Shown piece by piece: positions 11,026 through 24,674 of a stretch of DNA of 64,000 nucleotides; within the stretch, counting starts at the first letter, position 1, and each line of letters begins with the position of its first letter. The notes beneath the pieces are model-generated. The model was given only the letters and a program-made list of their open reading frames with translations, did not search any database and was not told the DNA's origin. A program made the translations under genes and the position numbers. Location of the stretch: the NCBI GenBank assembly GCA_024138015.1, contig JAMXBB010000011.1:76627897-76691896 (forward strand), read 5' to 3'. Origin of the DNA: Lumnitzera littorea (Eukaryota; Streptophyta; Magnoliopsida; Myrtales; Combretaceae).

Positions 11026-13471
11026 GAAGTTAGGCTAAGTTTGAGTTAGATTTCTTTTAAGCAATCCAAAAGAAGCAATATCTTAAAGCAACCATTACAT
11101 ATAGTCTAGCACTCCATAACAACAATACAATATTCAAGCATACACATTGCATATGCAACTTACAATCATAAGCAAGACACATATTAAGGTCTCTAAAGTG
11201 TAGTGAAACACTAATCTCACTTTTTTGGATATGTAACACTTGATAACCGTGCATATGGGTCTTGTTCGCTTCAATTTTCCCCTAAATATTGAATATAATC
11301 ACATTAGTTTTACCAAATATAAAGTATATGAGTTCATTTAAACAATTTAAGTATGGTTATGACTTACCTTTAGCAGGTTATGTAGGCTTGCTATTAATTT
11401 CTTTGAGTAAGGTTTTAAAAGCTTGCTTAATACCAAGTTTAGGTCTTAGAACTTTCTGATGAAGTCTTTGTACATTTGTCTTTAAAATGGTAAACTTCCG
11501 ACCAAGTCTCTAATTATCTTAGTTATACTCCTTACTCCAATCAACTTTCTGAATAAGCCTTTGAAGTCATTTCCTTTAAGCATTCTACATCCATCAATCC
11601 CCGAATCAACTCCTTGAAACCATTTCAATCACATCTCCCTTATCAAAAAACATCTTATACAAGTCCATGACATAAGTATAGCTACATTCCTTTCACTATT
11701 TAACCTTCTAGTTAAGCCTCTGAATCAAAGAACAAATCCTCCTCTTTATAGACCAACCCTCTAAAGATGTCTCTGAGGTGATTTCATATAAGCCTTCTAA
11801 ACCAGTCAAACCTCTTGTCAAATCTTTGAAATCATCACAATTACACTTATTTCACCAATTAACTTCCTAAACAAGGCTCCAACATATTTAGAATTAAAAT
11901 CCTTTCATCCGCCAACCTTTTGAACATGTCTCTAAAGTCATTTCAACCATACTTCTTTTACTAAATATTGTCTTAACCAAGACTTTTGTATAGTTATAAT
12001 CAAGATCCTTGCACCAGCTAACCTTTTAGTCAAGTATATGAACCAAGAAGTTAAGTTATTCTTTTACAAGATCAACCATCTGAAGAACCCTCTGAACAAA
12101 TTCAATTCATTAGTTTGCATAATGCTGCTCACTCTAACATCTTATTACAATTTACAAATATGATAACTCATGACTATACAATAGGTCCATCATGCCCATG
12201 ATCCCTATATCACCAAAACTTCCCATTTTCCAACTTTAATGCATTAAGCCCATAACTAATAGTAGGTGCATGATTCAACTTTACTTCAATCCACTCAATT
12301 CTTGATCATGTCCTATAGTAGAACATAACTCCTTTAAACTCCAATATAGGCACAAATGGTTCAAGGTTAATTACAAATAATTTTCGAAAATAGTACTTTT
12401 CTTCAAATTTAAAGGTCTACAAATTCTCATAAATCATGGGAAATACTTTTGTCCAAAAATTCTTCATACAATTCTTACATGCAATATGAGGATGTTCTAG
12501 AAAAATGTTGGCTTCAAAGCAACGATAATAAGACCATTTAAATCAATTTCGAAAATTGTTTTTGGATGATTTCTTAAGGAGGTCAAATATCGGCTTAAAA
12601 TCTTATAAACCAATATTTTTCTAAAAAAGTACACACAAAAATACTTCAAAATAATTTTTCTCATAATTTCTCGAAAAGTGGCTTTTCGACCACCAATTCT
12701 GGCTACCCTATTATCGTCTAAGCTAGTTGCTACCACCACTATTAGCTAGTGGTGGTGGTTTGCTTTTAGAAACTCACTAGACCCGTGCTCCAAATTATTG
12801 CTCGGTTTGTGCAGTTTTATTTTCTATTTTTGGAAAATTTCCTTCAATCTTCTTCTTCCCTCTTGATTTTTTTAGGTCTTTAACTCTTTAAATAACCTCC
12901 AAGAAGCATCCTCACAATTTTTCCAAGCCTACATATGTAAAATAACTAATTTCTCTCCCCGCACCCTATATATACTTCCTTAAAGTATACTTGCAAAGTG
13001 TCCTAGTAAAAAAAAAAAAAAAACTTTACTACACCTATCCAAAGAGATTGCTTTGCCAAAACCAATGTTTCCTAGCAATCTTATTATTTTTAATGGTTTT
13101 TTATTAATTTTTCTTGATAATTTTTAGTTGATTTCACACTTTTTCGAGTAATATAGGTTATTTCGGGTGTATATTTATATGCAATAATTATACCCTATAT
13201 GTATACATTATTTATATATATTATTTTATATCATTTCATAATTTTATTGTTTAAATGTTTTATTTCTAAGGTTTAGTCAATTTTTCTTACCTAATTCGCA
13301 CATTTATGGCGAATAAATTATAACATAGTATAATTTAGTGAAATTAACCATTTTTAACTATAATATTATTATGTTATTATATTCCTATAATCTAGACTTA
13401 TGGGGTGTCTACGTTTAATTCCTACTATTGGCTCATGAGATATTGCCTTAATTAGATTACTTTTGCGTACA
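11026..13471 (-). repeat. Truncated minus-strand LARD-family LTR (copy E)
   Basis: Collinear with 15815-18084 of copy B: 'ttaggctaagtttg.gttaga', 'acattaaggtctct', 'tagtgaaacact..tc.cactt', long 'ttctgac/ttctaa' runs, and the CCACC/GGTGG module (accaccact, 7-base loop, agtggtggt at 12732-12756). On the minus strand it starts TGTACGC at 13471. About 1 kb of the LTR's 3' end is missing at the joint with F1. Confidence 0.7.
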
Positions 13472-14832
13472 CCATAAATTGCCTTCTCGAAATCTAATAT
13501 GTAAAACTATGAGGCTCACACTAAGAACTATATATGTGCTTCATAACCTTTAGTAATGGTAAAGATTGAATAGACTTAGAAATGGACCAAGACACACATT
13601 AGGTTAATCAAGCACCTTTTTAGTTGTCCAAAACATCTATTACAATAATGTTAATAAGTGTATTGGTGTGAAAGACATAAGGGTGTTACAAATCTAAAAG
13701 GATTAAGGCAAAACATTGAACCAAGAAGTAAAAAAGTTGACATAAAAATCTTCACAACCACAAAGACCTTACTAAAGGAAGAAATAAGCAAATAATAATA
13801 ATAATAAATACCAAAACTCTGATAGATACACAAAGTGACAAATACTAAACCGCTTCTTTGGACCATATGAAGTGAATGGTAATGCATCGAAATCAATTAC
13901 AACATAAAAACACATTATGCAAACACAATTAACTGTAAATTAATGAAGATGACAAAATTGATACTTTGAATATTGAACATAAAACTAATTTGAAACGGGG
14001 TTGAATAAAAGACATGGAAACTTAGTGTGTGTACACTTATAATGGAGCTAATGAATATTTCTTCCTTATTATGCTATGACGTATTGTTTTAGTTTGTTGA
14101 GTCAATACAAGTTTGGTTACTCTGTCAGTTTGTGTCAAGTTCGGGTGTTAGAATGGTTTTGTCAAGTCAATTTAGCATCATATTGATATTCATCAAACCA
14201 TTCATATGTGTACTTTTGTTGATTTGTAAAAGTAATGATCTACCTAATGTTAATTAAAGATAATGAAAGTAAGAAAAGTTCTTTAACAAATAATAGGTAT
14301 GGATGGAACAAATAAAGGATTTAATTAAGTCATACCCCCTTCAAGAATTAAAAATATTAACGACAATAATGAGGAATAATAAAGCTATTGAAATATAACA
14401 AGGTAATGTTAAACCTGATAAAACTCATTGAACTCAATCAAATTGTACAAAGAGTACATGAGCTTTTAGTAAATGCCTAATTACATTGACGATAGATGCC
14501 ATAGCGACAACATAACCTCTAAATCTAATGAGCAAATTAAAACAATTAATATAATTACGAAATTAAGTATATAAAGACAACAATAATAACATGTTAATAA
14601 CAATGAGCTTGGGACAAGTAAAGAAGATGTGAAGTGGAGTGAAGTGTATTAACTTTTGGAGGCTAGAGTAGCGGTTAATAGTGTTGTAATTGATTATAAG
14701 TGGATGAGAAATGGAATAAATAACAGTTTTGTAGTTGGATTTGGGAGTACTTAATATAGTAAGGAGAAGGGGTAGAGTCATATGGATCAATGGAACAAAA
14801 AGGTAATTATATTATGAGTGTTGCAGACTAAT
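13472..14832. other. Unassigned stretch between LTR copies
   Basis: About 1.4 kb of AT-rich sequence with no recognisable coding region. ORFs at 13651 and 14563 are short and domain-less. It could be internal sequence of one of the flanking retrotransposons. An (AAT)n run lies near 13795-13808. Confidence 0.4.
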
Positions 14833-17800
14833 TGTCATGCGCTAAACCAGGGACTTGTAATAGCCCTACTGTATAAACCAACCTACACTAGAAGCTAGCT
14901 ACCTTAGTCACTAATGTGGGTATAGTTTACACAAGGCATTCACTACTCCATTGCTTAGAAGAATCTCATTCAGTAATTGGAAGGATTTAACTTATTGTTT
15001 AACTTTTCAAAATAGTCATTGAAAATAATTTTTATAGCATAAATTTCGAGTAAAAATTAAGTTATAAGTTATATGAGGGATGAAATCTTGCATTTAATAA
15101 AGATTCCAAAAGAACTATGTTGTTACGAAAAGATATAGAGTCTACCAAAATTTTACTAAAATCTATAAGCTTGTAGAGCGTAGAATTAATCTCATTAACT
15201 AAAAACTATGGGTTATCTAAGAAGACCCTATTAGTGTTCTAAGAGGTTGATATAGTCGATAAACTAAATAAAAATCCAGTTGGGTAATCTTGAATATCAA
15301 TCCCTGTCCTCGTTCTCAAATCTTCTAAAACTTGAGGTAGTACTAGTGAATTTATTAGGAAATTTGCAAAATAGCTATAGGAGAATGAGTAATAACTTGC
15401 TTAATAAGTGAGATAGAAATAATAGCACATATCCATCATAAAGCAATCAGGGCTTTCAAGCGATATTAATTAGATACAATGCATATTTAAGAAAATGCCA
15501 TCATATGACATTAACTGATCTATTGTGAGTATCACAAAAATTGTGCCCACTTTAATCCTAATTTTAAAGAGTTTGAGACCACATACTTTATAAATGGGAA
15601 CTAAACCGAGGCTTGTACGATAGAGAGCACTCTTCACCCAAGACTTCACTTCAAACTATGAACTCTAACCTTATCGTAATCTCCTCTCATACAACTTAGT
15701 TCAACCAAGGGTAGGGAGAAGACCATTTCTGCTATCCTCATCGAGGAGTCCGTGTTCAGCTTGAGAATCCTAACCGTTCCCCTAATGGGTTGCAATGCAG
15801 GCTTGGTTAACAGTTAAGCTAAGTTTGTGTTAGATTGTTTTTGAAGTAATCAAACAATTTAAGATAGTCCAAAGTAAGTAATGTCATAAAGTAATCAATA
15901 CACAAGTCCATTACTCAAAATAGCATAACCATATTCAAACACACATGTCGCATACGCACAGACATCTAACTTACAACCGCAAACAAGATATACATTAAGG
16001 TCTCTAAGTATTCTTAAACAATATTTCCAAGTATAGTGAAACACTGATCCCACTTACTTAGATACTGATGCTCATTCTCCTCCTATGTCGCTGTTATCTT
16101 TCTTTATTATCCCTAAAATTTAAGATGACATCTTTAGTGTCCATCCAATATGTAATATATGTGTTCATTGTGAACATTTAAGTACGTTTTCAATTGTGTT
16201 AGGTGAGTTTTATAAAGTGTTTATTAGGTATTAGTTAAGTAGGGTACATTCTGACCAAGATTTGACTTAATACAGTTTACTACCTAATAGTTTCTGACTC
16301 AAGTTCTGACTTTAGTAGATTCTTAAAAGTTACAAGCAAGCGACTTTCTAATCTTCTCTTCGGCTTCTATTAATCTAATATTTAATGCCAAACATCTTTG
16401 AATTTCCAATTGCTACTACATTTTGCATCTTCTATCAAACTACTTTCTAACTTAGGTTCTAACCCAGCCATGTGGTATAAGTTATTGTCCAAGTGACTTC
16501 TGACTCATGTTCTGACTCTAATAAAAATATAGAGTTCATACATATTCTAATTCTCATGTATAAACTTTGGTAAAATACTTATTAAACATCCATTTTGCTA
16601 TATTATACTAATTAGTTCAACTATTTTACTAACTGCATGTCCAAGGTTCAATTACCCCCCACTACCCCTCGGCATCAGTTTCTAATATACTCTGCTCATA
16701 AACTATTTTTCATACCCTTCTATATAATATTCTAACTTACCTTCTAACTTACTTTCTAACCTACACAAAACATACTTTGAATCATCAAATCACATAGCTC
16801 CAGCATCTGCACCCTTACTTCCTCACTGTAACACTCTAACCCAATAATTCAAACCTCAAATGTAGCAATAAATCAATACTTGAAGACCTAATTACTCAAT
16901 TAAAAATCCATTCAAGGAGTTTTTAGCCACATGCATGCCAGTTAGAGAAAAACTCGAAAATTCAACTTTTGAATTTTCAAAAACTCTTTTCATGGAATCA
17001 AAATAGACATGTTAAAATATTTTTACATACATTTTAAGATCAAAACAACATCATTAAGGCTATTAAAAATTAGAATTAAGGTTCATTTTTGGCCTAGTTT
17101 CTTAAGGAATATATATTTCAACTAGGAATTTGAAGAATCTGATTGCATTTTTTGGATTTTACATGAAAAATTACCAAGGGAAACCAAAAATTATAACTTT
17201 TTGTGGTCATTTGCTATTTTTAGAAAAATAAATTCAAAATTGAGTAAAACCGAAACTCACCGCTACATGCAACTTCAGCAATTGTCTGGGGGTAGGGGTT
17301 TATCTTTCCATGTTGGTGCCACCTCTTTTGTCTCCAGGTGGTTTGGCTCACTCCCAGGTGGTAGCTAGCTTAGGGAACTTGAAAAACCCCAATTTGCATT
17401 ATTTTTCTTTCATTTTTGCTTATCTACACTTTCCTCTCGCTTCTAAAGCTCCTCACATTTTTCCTTAATCATAAACTATCTAAACTTTATTTTAGAAATG
17501 CTCCTAAGATTTTATAATGTATCCTTGTCAGTGGAGAGATTTTTCCTGTGCCAATTGTCTTATACATTGTATTTTCCTTATATTATCTTTTATTTAATCC
17601 CATGGTCAAATGTCCTTAAACTACTCCAACAATTTGCTATGCCCCTTTCCTTGTTTTCCCATGTCCACCAGCTATCTTGAGAATTTATTATAATTTTTCT
17701 ACATATTTTTTTTATTTATTTGGTAATATTAACGCATTTTCAAGTATTTTCGACAATTAAGGGTATATATATTTGTATAATAATTATAATCAATGTGCAT

Positions 17801-18084
17801 ACATGTCTTTTATATATTATTTTACATACAATATTAATTATATTACTCCTATAATTTGTCTCTATGTGTTACTTAATTTTCAAGACCTAATTCACACGTT
17901 ACTATTAATATAATAATATAGTAAATTGCTACTATTTTAGATATATTTTTAATAATTTATAATATTTTTAAATTATGAGCCTATAAGAATTTCTTGACTA
18001 ATATTTTCAAGCCCCTAATTGGTTTATATTCTCGAATACCTTAAATCAACTATTGAATCTACTCACATGAGTACAGGTATCACA
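14833..18084 (-). repeat. 3' LTR of the LARD element (copy B)
   Basis: Starts 'tgtcatgcgc' on the plus strand (the LTR end on the minus strand) and ends 'ggtatcaca' at 18084. It shares order and sequence with 21441-24674 throughout. Confidence 0.85.
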
Positions 18085-18098
18085 TTTCCACTCCACCT
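18085..18098 (-). promoter_or_regulatory. Polypurine tract of the LARD element
   Basis: On the minus strand aggtggagtggaaa directly precedes the LTR start TGTGATACC. This is the expected place for plus-strand DNA priming. Confidence 0.7.
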
Positions 18099-21000
18099 AA
18101 AAAAGTTTTCTCCTCGAAACTATGACATCTTAAACTAATATCTTGATATTTGGATTAGTAGTTAATATCTGCTCTTCATCGTTATTTTTTATGCTAAAAT
18201 TCATTTTCATTCTTACTTTCTGAATTAACTTCCACTCAAATTTCTGAGTTAACTCTTTACTTATTACTCCCATGTTAGTTTTTTGTAAAATCATATATTT
18301 CGTTACTCCCTCATTTCTCTTATTGACTATCAACACTGCATCTAAGTCACTACTATAACTTATCATTATTTCTTGTATCCTCATTTACATTTTCTTTCTT
18401 TTACTCCTTACTATCTAAACTGATTGTATTAATAGATTATTTATTTCTATGGTGTTTTCTCTAATTTTAAAAGAAAGCAATTAGATTAAGTGGACCAAAT
18501 TCATTAGTTTAGTAATTATTTTTTTACACTTAATATTTAAGGTGCAAGTGTCTATTAAATAGGTCTTATGAACAGTTAGTTCCTAAATAAGTTTCTGAGC
18601 CAACTTCTAAGAATAGGGAATTCTAAGTTTTCGATAAGGTTAAATTTCCTAATTCAGTTTTTGAGTAATTTTATGGTGTATGAATTATTGCATATCAGAA
18701 TTTTCCATTACCTCAAGTATTATCCAAATTTAATTAGTTCTTTAAATCATAATAAATCTTGGTATTCAAGATTGGTTTCAAGCTTATTATCTTAATATTG
18801 TGGTTTATCATCAATTTGCTTGCTTCTTTATCACAAGTCTTACTTATATGGCTAAAGTATAATTTTGTTAGGTAAGGATCCATCTTCCATTTTAAGGACC
18901 ATTATTATTCCTATCTTTCAATCATTTAACTTTGTATAGTAGCCTAGTATTTGATGAATAATTATCCTTACTTAACTATATTCTTATACTACGAGTTTCA
19001 TATTTATTAAGCTTTTATGAGGAATATTTTATTTTGTTATACTTACTATACTTGCTCACATTATGTTTACTCAATTGTGACAACGTACATATGGGAAATA
19101 TTACCTGTTAATGTTTTAACTATTCTTCGTGTCACCATTATTGTTTTTCCTTCTTGTAATGTAATTGATTAGAAATTATAGATTTAGAGTTTTTTTACTT
19201 TTCTCGTTAGGTTCTCACCCCAAAGGGTAAAGTTAACAAATGGTCACTTGATAAAATTTCCATCACTATAGTTTAATATAATTACTGCATACACTTATTC
19301 TTTACTACCCCTTATGAACATTTATAGAAATTTAGTTAATCCAACTATATGTTTACTTCCTTAGGCTAGGATTGTATTTTATTCAAGGATCTTTACTTTC
19401 TGACATCTTAATCATAACATACTACAATCATTCTAGGATCACAACTAATTGAATAAAAGATTTCTCCCTAGACTTATTCTTTAGAATTGTTACTATCGGT
19501 ATCCTTCTCAATTAGTATAACTATATCTTGAAATTTGAAGGTTTACCTTCAGTGTATATGATGGTATATTTTATTAGATTGATGGTGTGATTGAAGCATT
19601 AGGTAAATCATGATAAGATCTTCTCCTAGTTTAATCCTTCGAAGTAGAGAGTGGTTATCTATAATTTTGGTTTGGATTGTTTTCTATATATACTTATACT
19701 TTTTTCCTATTCTAGCACCAAGTTGAATTTTGGGCTCATCACTCAATGTGATATTATCCTACTCATGTGATCTAGCATAAGAGTAGTAGACTATCGTCCT
19801 ATGAGCATTATATTATCATATTTTCACAAATTAACATCATATCCCTACATATCTTATATGAAAAGTATATTCCCTACCAGTTACCATACTACTTCGCTAT
19901 TTACTCACAGTAAGTTCATATTGGTTATATTTTTACATAAATTAAGAGGAATAAATTTAACATTTATATAACTACACATATGAATTACATACTACTGAAT
20001 AATTATATCACAAAGAGATATGAATTTTATCCTTTTCATGTTTAGCATCATACTTAGTTCTTAGATATGTCAAATATAATTCTAACTTTATTCCACCAAA
20101 CTAACAATCTTATTCAAATTACTACCTAGTGCTCAAAGCCAGAATATACAATAGATTATTAAAATATCTCTGGAATTAGAAATATCATCATGGGTCAAAT
20201 TAATTTCTAGTATTAAGCTTATAATGTTGACCAATCCATTGTATACCACTGGGTTTCCTAATCCAAAGTCAACTTTTTCATAACACTAACTATGTAACTA
20301 CCACAATCAACATAGATTGTTGTTTTCTTAATAAAAATCCACTTCAATTGGCCTTTCCAATTTTCAGCTTCACTTTTAGTTCCTAAATCCATATTTAGTA
20401 ATATACTTTTGAAAGTTGCTGGAAGGTTTATAATTTCTTATACTTTTTCCCTAAAACTTACAACATTATTATTTCTAATAAATCTTTCATTTGGGTTCAC
20501 CTCCTGACTTTTTGCATTAGCTTTTGCTTCACTTTTTGATTCGACTTTCCCCTTATAATCTTACCAAATTCCATACTTCATGCCTACACTACAAGATATT
20601 ATTATCTATAGAAAAATATACTATTATTTTGGTATCTTTTGTATTAATAATTGTCGACATACCATGTACTTTATTTTCATCACATATCATTACCAGGAAC
20701 CATCATTTTAGAGTTTTCTATGATTTTTCCTCAATTATTTAATTTCACCCATATACCTTACAATAATCTACTTTTTTTTTCTAGATCAAACTCCACAACA
20801 CTTTTAAGTTAGATCATACCTCCGGGATTGTCTCAAGCTCACTCCCTACTCATTCATAACCATGATATTGTACATGTAACTCAAACTACTTACTAATCTC
20901 GCATCTCCAACACCTTACTTCCATGTAAGCCTGAATTCCTTAATATCCAACTTCATAGATAAAAAGTAGACCATCAAATAGTTAATTCGGAAAACATTTC

Positions 21001-21424
21001 CAAAAGTGCATATGATATATCCAAGCATACATGGTTTACACCTATCAGCTCAATATATCTAAACCTTCCTTCTTTCTCAATATTACTTGACAAGTCAACT
21101 TCCAACAACAACTTTGGAAATCACTTTTCATATTCCATAAAGGATTCATCCTCGTTTTAATCAAATTCCACTTAAGCTATTATAAATTCCTCATTACTAC
21201 TCATAAGTTTACAAATTATCGTTTTTTATAATTCAAATGTAATATTAGTGTATCTCATCCCTTCTTTGGTGTACATATATAAATAATAAATATAGCTTAT
21301 AGTCTAAATCTTTTACGACCAATTTATGTCCTGCTCTCTATGATGTTTAGCTAATTTTATTTACGACGCTACCAAGCAAATTCTTAAGAATCACACTTTA
21401 AGCGAGTTCTTAAGAATAATGTTT

Positions 21425-21437
21425 TGATACCACCTAT
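21425..21437 (-). promoter_or_regulatory. Primer-binding site (initiator tRNA-Met type)
   Basis: On the minus strand ggtggtatcaaaa follows the LTR end by a few bases. Plant initiator-Met sites read TGGTATCAGAGC, so eight bases match before decay. Confidence 0.7.
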
Positions 21438-21440
21438 AAT

Positions 21441-24400
21441 TGTTACATTCTAAACTAGGAAGTCATAACAACCCCGCTGTATAAACCAACCTATGTTAGA
21501 AGCTAGGTGCCTTAGCCATGAAAGTAGATATAGCCTACATAATGCTTTCACCACTCCATCGCTTGGAAGCATCTCATTCAATGCCTAGTAAGAATCAACC
21601 TATGGTGTTTACAAAATAGTTATTAAAAATAATTTTTATAGCTTAAATTTCGAGTAAAAATCAAGTTATAAGTCATATGAAGGATGAAATCTTGCATTTA
21701 ATAAAAATTTGAAAAAAATTACATTGTTATGAAAAGATATAGTATCTACTAAAACTTTACTAAAATCCACAAACTTGCAGAGTATAGAATAAATCTCATT
21801 AACTGAAAACTAAGAGTCATTGAAGGAAACCCTATGAGTTTTCTAAGAGGTTAATATAGTCGATAACTAAATAGAAATCCAGTCAGGGAATCTTGAATCT
21901 CACTCCCCATCCCCATTCTTTAATCTTCTAAAACTTAAGGTAATACTAGTCAGTCTATTGGGAACCTATAAAAAAGCTATAGGACAATGAGTGGTAACTT
22001 GCTCAGTAAGTGGGACAGAAACAATAGCACATATTTATCATCAAGCAACTAAGGTCATCAAGTAACTAGGGTTTTCAAGCGAGATTAACTAGACATAATG
22101 CATATTCAAGTAAATACCATCACACGATATTCTCCAGTTTATTATAAGATCAGAGAAATTGCACCTACTCTAATCCTGGTTTTAATGAGTTTGATGTTGC
22201 GTACTTTGCGGATCAGAACCAAACCGGAGCTTCTGTAATGGAGAACACCCTCTGCCTTAGACTTCACTTCAAACCACGGACATCAACCTTACCATGACTT
22301 CCTCTCCTATCACTTAGTTCTACTAAGGGTGGGGAGAGAACCATTTCTACTATCTTCGTCGAAGGGTATGTATTTGGCCTGAGAATCTTAGTCGTTCCCT
22401 TAGTAGGTTACGATGTAGGTTTGGTTAACAGTTAACTCGAGTTTGTGTTAGACTGCTTTTGGAGTGATAAAACAATTTAAGATAGTCTAAAGTAAGTAAT
22501 ATCATAAAGCAATCAATACATATGTCCATCACTCAAAATAATACAACCATTTACAAGCACACATGTTGCATACATATAGACATCTAACTTACAACCATAG
22601 ATAAGATATATACTAAGGTCTCCAAGTATTCTTAAACAGTAATTTTAAGTGCAGTAAAACACTTATCCTACTTACCTGAATATTGATGCTCATTCTCCAT
22701 GTGTATCACTCTTGTCTTCCTTTATTATCCCTAAAATGTAATGTGACATCTTTAGTTTCCATCCAATATATAATATATGTGTTCATTGTGAACATTTAAG
22801 TATGTTTTATATTGTGTTAAGTGAGTTTTCTAAAGTGTTTATTAGGTATTAGTTAAGTATGATACATTTTGACCAAGGTTTTGACCTAATACAGGTTACT
22901 ACTTAATAGTTTCTAACTTAGGTTTTGACTTTAATAGATTCATAAAAGTTATAGGCCAGCTACTTTCTGATATACTCTTTGGCTTCTATTAATCTAATAT
23001 TTAATACCGATCATCTTCGAATTTCCAATTGCTACTACATTTTGCATCTTCTATTGAACTACTTATTGACTTAAGTTTTGACTCAGCCTTATGGTATAAG
23101 TTATTGTACAAGTGGCTTTTAACTCTGATAAAAATATAGAGTTTATATATATTATGATTCTCATGTATAAACTTTGGTAAAACAGTTATTAAGCATCCAT
23201 TTTGCTATATTATACTAATTAGTTTAACTATTTCACTAACCATACCTAAAAGACATAGAAAGTTACTATAAAAACCCTCATACATATCTAAGGTTCAATC
23301 CCCTTTCACATCAGTTTCTAACATACTTTGCTCATAAACTATTTTTAATGTCCTTCTGCTACACATTCTAATGAACCTTCTGACTTACTTTCTAACTTAC
23401 GCAAAACATACTTTGAATTCTCCAATTACATAACTCTAGCATCTATTCCCTTGCTTTCTCACACCAACACTTTGAAACAACACTTCAAACCTCAAATATA
23501 ACGATAAATTAATACTTGAAAACCCAATTACTCAATTAAACATCCATTCAAAGAGTTTTCAACCACATGCATACTAACTAGAGAAAAAACCTGAAAATTC
23601 AAGTTGAATTTTTGAAAACTCTTTTCATGGAATCAAAACAGAAATGTTAAAATATTTGTACATAAGTTTTGGGATCAAAACAACATCGTTTTTGGCCTAG
23701 TTTCTTAAGGAATAGATATTTGACTTAGAATTTGAAAATTTTGGTTGCATTTTTGGATTCTACACAAAAAATTTCTTAAGGAAACCCAAAATTATAATTT
23801 TTAATAGTCATTTGCTATTTTTAGAAAAATAGATTCAAAATTGTGTAAAACCGAAACTCACCACTACATGCAACTTCAACAGCCATCTAGGGGTAAGGGT
23901 TTGTCTTTCTAAGTTTGGTGCCACCTCCTTTGTCTCCAAGTGGTTTAGCTCGCTCCTAGGTGGTAGCTAGCCTAGGGAACTTGAAAAACCCCAATTTGCA
24001 TTATTTTTCTTTAATTTTTTCCTACCTACACTTTCCACACTTCCAAAGCTCCTCCACATTTTTTCCCAATCATAAACTATCCAAACTTTACTTTAGAAAT
24101 GATCCTAAGATTTGATAATGTATCCTTGTTGGTGGAGAGATTTTTCTTGAGCTAGTTGTCCTATATTTTGTATTTTCCTTGTATTATCTTTTGTTTTATC
24201 CCATGGTGAGGTGTCCTTAAACTACTTAAACAATTTTCCATGCCCTTTTCCTTGTTTTTCCATGTCCACCTATTGTCTTGAGAATTTTTTATAATTTTTC
24301 TTTATTTATTTGGTAATATGCACTCATTTTCAAGTATTTTAAACAATTACAGGTACATATATTTATATAATAATTATAACTGATGTGTATGCATGTCTTT

Positions 24401-24674
24401 TATATATTATTTTATGTACAAGATTAATTATATTACTCCTATAATTTATCTTTAAGTGTTCATTAATTTTCGAGGCCTAATTTACGCGTTACTAATAATA
24501 TAATAATATTAATAAATTGCAACTATTTTAGATATATTTTTAAATTCTAAGCCTACAAAAATTCCTCGAGTAATATTTTTGAACCCCTCATAAGTTTCTA
24601 ACCTAATCGAGTTATCTTTTCGAACACCCTAAATCAACTACCAAGCCTAGTCACAGGAGTATAGGCCTCGTACA
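21441..24674 (-). repeat. 5' LTR of the LARD element (copy C)
   Basis: Plus strand begins 'tgttacattc' and ends 'cctcgtaca' at 24674. It is collinear with copy B, including the 'caggtggtagctagc'-type module (about 23945-23975) and the final 'cacaggagtataggcc' block. Confidence 0.85.

Larger units (their letters stand above)
18085..21440 (-). other. Non-coding internal domain of the LARD element
   Basis: 3356 bp, AT-rich, without any recognisable retroviral-type domain on either strand. The ORFs at 18130-18384 (minus) and 20524-20742 (plus) show no family motif. Any mobility would have needed proteins from an autonomous relative. Confidence 0.7.
14833..24674 (-). mobile_element. LARD-like element: 3.2-kb LTRs around 3.4 kb of non-coding DNA
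   Basis: Two long direct repeats of nearly equal size, 14833-18084 (3252 bp) and 21441-24674 (3234 bp), are collinear end to end and bracket 18085-21440. On the minus strand each LTR begins TGT and ends ACA/TGACA type. The 5' LTR (right copy) is followed by a site matching the initiator-tRNA-Met primer site, and the 3' LTR (left copy) is preceded by a purine tract. The internal region has no gag, protease, RT or integrase; its best ORFs are under 85 codons. This architecture is that of Large Retrotransposon Derivatives. Flanking 5-mers (ctaat, aataa) do not form a clear duplication. Copy-to-copy differences are frequent, so the insertion is old. Confidence 0.83.
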
